A program made the position numbers and the translations under genes. The notes under the pieces were generated by a model. The model did no database searches. It worked only from the letters and a program-made list of their open reading frames with translations, and had not been told where the DNA came from. A stretch of 64,000 nucleotides of DNA from assembly GCA_040007095.1 (NCBI GenBank), contig JBDTVS010000149.1:4209-68208 (forward strand), written 5' to 3'. Below are positions 63,701 to 64,000 of this stretch, piece by piece; within the stretch, counting starts at the first letter, position 1, and the number at the start of each line of letters is the position of its first letter. This DNA is from JBDTVS01 sp040007095 (GTDB lineage: Bacteria; Acidobacteriota; Vicinamibacteria; Vicinamibacterales; CAVVIG01).

Positions 63701-64000
63701 GTCGATCCGCCCGTGCCCTTGGCGATGACCTGCCAGTAATACGTCTTGCCGGCGATCAGCGCGGCCGGTTGATAGGTTGTAGGCGCCTGGTTGCTCGAGA
63801 CGACCGCGGGAGGATTGGTCGTGCCGAACGCCACGTCGTACTGCGTCGCATTCGTCGACGCGGTCCAACTGAGTGTCGGAGTCAACGACACGCCCGTCGC
63901 ACTGCTCGCCGGTGTCGGACCAGCTGGCGCCGCCGGCACCGACAGGGTCGTGAAGCTCCAGACCGAACCACTCGTCGATCCGCCCGTGCCCTTGGCGATG
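60751..64000 (-). CDS. Modular LamG/FN3 surface protein with C-terminal EEP (DNase I-like) domain, 5' end outside window
   Basis: The frame is open to the right edge, leaving 1082 or so residues. In order: FN3-like (WSFTT end at 1-10), FN3-like (about 20-105), LamG (115-310; LSFNGTSSRVTVADSTAL, TMTLEAWINPSG-type), FN3 (320-410), FN3-like (420-505), LamG (515-715), FN3-like (720-820), and an EEP domain (845-1080). The EEP domain starts LRLMTWNVNGGNS and has RLIGGDFNMLPGDA and VGRVDYWW. The usual catalytic Glu (LQE) is Gly (VIALQGVTV) and the Asp of the terminal SDH is Thr (SSTHFAVVMD). It is presumably secreted; the signal peptide would be off the edge. Lectin-like domains suggest glycan binding. 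Confidence 0.85.
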   Translation of the reverse strand, partial: IAKGTGGSTSGSVWSFTTLSVPAAPAGPTPASSATGVSLTPTLSWTASTNATQYDVAFGTTNPPAVVSSNQAPTTYQPAALIAGKTYYWQVIAKGTGGSTSGSVWSFTTAAAAARPVPVAAYAFNEGAGTTTSDASGNGRTGALSNATWTSAGKNGGALSFNGTSSRVTVADSTALHLSTGMTLEAWINPSGAGAPYWQAIIYKGLDNYLLATLGSNQPMAAGTIGGGLPMPTSASTLSFNTWTHLATTYDGATVRLFVNGTQVASRPATGVFDVSTNPLEIGGSLVDLGAFAGLIDDVRVYNTPLTLAQIQTDMTTPVATASDTQAPTAPTTLTVSAVSTTQLALTWAASTDNVGVTGYRIERCAGAGCTAFSQVGTATTANYSDAVLVASTSYTYRVRATDVANNLGSYSPAASATTLTPTPAPTAPAGPTPASGSVGVSLTPTLSWIASTNATQYDVAFGTTNSPAVVSSNQTSTAYQPVALTAGTTYYWQVVAKGPGGSVSGAVWSFTTAAAAARPVPVAAYAFNEGAGTTTSDASGNGRTGALTNATWTSAGKNGGALSFNGSSSRVTVADSAALRLSTAMTLEAWINPSGAGAPDWQAIIYKGLDNYALATIGANLPTAAAMIGGGLAMATSANTVPFNTWTHLATTYDGATVRLFVNGTQVASRPATGVFDVSTNPLEIGGSLVDLGPFAGLIDDVRVYNTALTLAQIQTDMTTPVTTATQSAAPTAPSGPLPANGATSVLTTIALNWTASTNAVQYDVAFGTTNPPPTVATNLGTTFYQPTTAFTNGITYFWRVIAKGAGGTTSGPVWSFTAQPAAAAGLAASSSTSSEAQLLRLMTWNVNGGNSLTGAPNVDAQVAVMANSGAQVIALQGVTVSTVGDLSALYKSKLENVTSRTWNTLWIPDPRLASAKPEGNLFLTTLPIVSSATTELDSAPITPTLLDAKRSAGWIGVVFNNVTVYVATAQLAVDATQRAAQLVQLGSWIAAVPKPRLIGGDFNMLPGDATYQKMSSGFADVWTAIVKTGDPGTTQNASPVGRVDYWWSELTDQHATPSAIKVVETSSSTHFAVVMDANVR
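61820..63690 (-). repeat. Two 1212-bp-spaced near-identical LamG/FN3 coding repeats
   Basis: Landmarks recur at exactly 1212 bp: for instance 61921 and 63133, and 62183 and 63395. Most of the two LamG modules is nearly identical in DNA. A third FN3 copy starts near 63940. Recent internal duplication is the simplest explanation, and the region is prone to assembly collapse. Confidence 0.85.

Overview
This is a 64 kb stretch of a GC-rich bacterial chromosome (most genes look about 60-67% GC) devoted almost entirely to cell-surface polysaccharide synthesis, modification and export. There are no rRNA or tRNA genes, CRISPR arrays or phage genes. The exopolysaccharide core at the right end (outer-membrane barrel, Wza-type exporter, ExeA-like ATPase, Wzc-type tyrosine autokinase, VanZ protein, amidotransferase, carbamoyltransferase) resembles loci of Acidobacteriota and exosortase-bearing Proteobacteria. 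That placement is inference only, because no phylogenetic marker is present.

Layout. (1) 1-4.2 kb: the end of a UDP-sugar 4,6-dehydratase, an SGNH-like membrane protein, a MITE-like element and an FkbM methyltransferase. (2) 4.6-18.9 kb: a long minus-strand run. From its promoter end it holds a 3,5-epimerase-like protein, an M28-like DUF2172/DUF4910 protein, a sugar C-methyltransferase, a glucose-1-phosphate cytidylyltransferase, a PIG-L deacetylase, an FAD oxidoreductase, a GT2, a Wzm/Wzt ABC exporter, then FkbH-like, acyl carrier protein, MaoC-hotdog-SDR fusion and an acetyltransferase. This reads as a deoxy/branched-sugar module plus ABC export plus a carrier-bound acyl tailoring module. 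(3) 18.9-38 kb: an accessory zone with frequent strand switches, lower-GC genes, two paralogous secreted beta-helix proteins, decayed transposons, FkbM methyltransferases and varied glycosyltransferases. (4) 37-60.3 kb: a second long minus-strand exopolysaccharide run, from an outer-membrane barrel through Wza, ATPase, autokinase, SDR, VanZ-LamG, carbamoyltransferase, SGNH, glycosyltransferases, polymerase/ligase, aminotransferase, AsnB and the initiating sugar transferase to a Gfo/Idh-SDR fusion. (5) 60.7-64 kb: a modular LamG/FN3 protein ending in a degenerate endonuclease/exonuclease/phosphatase domain, running off the right edge and followed by a clear intrinsic terminator.

Most notable observations. 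A decayed IS66-family element (22604-25332) keeps GTAAC ends and a perfect 8-bp target duplication, and its transposase is split by an insert carrying an IS1380 remnant and an intact lower-GC FkbM methyltransferase. A 158-bp MITE-like element has 19/20 inverted repeats and a 5-bp direct repeat. A scar of a lost second Wzt gene lies upstream of an asparagine-synthase-like gene that lacks the glutaminase cysteine. The FkbH-ACP-MaoC/SDR cassette may build an acyl substituent for an exported glycan. The EEP domain of the right-edge protein has lost two expected catalytic acidic residues.
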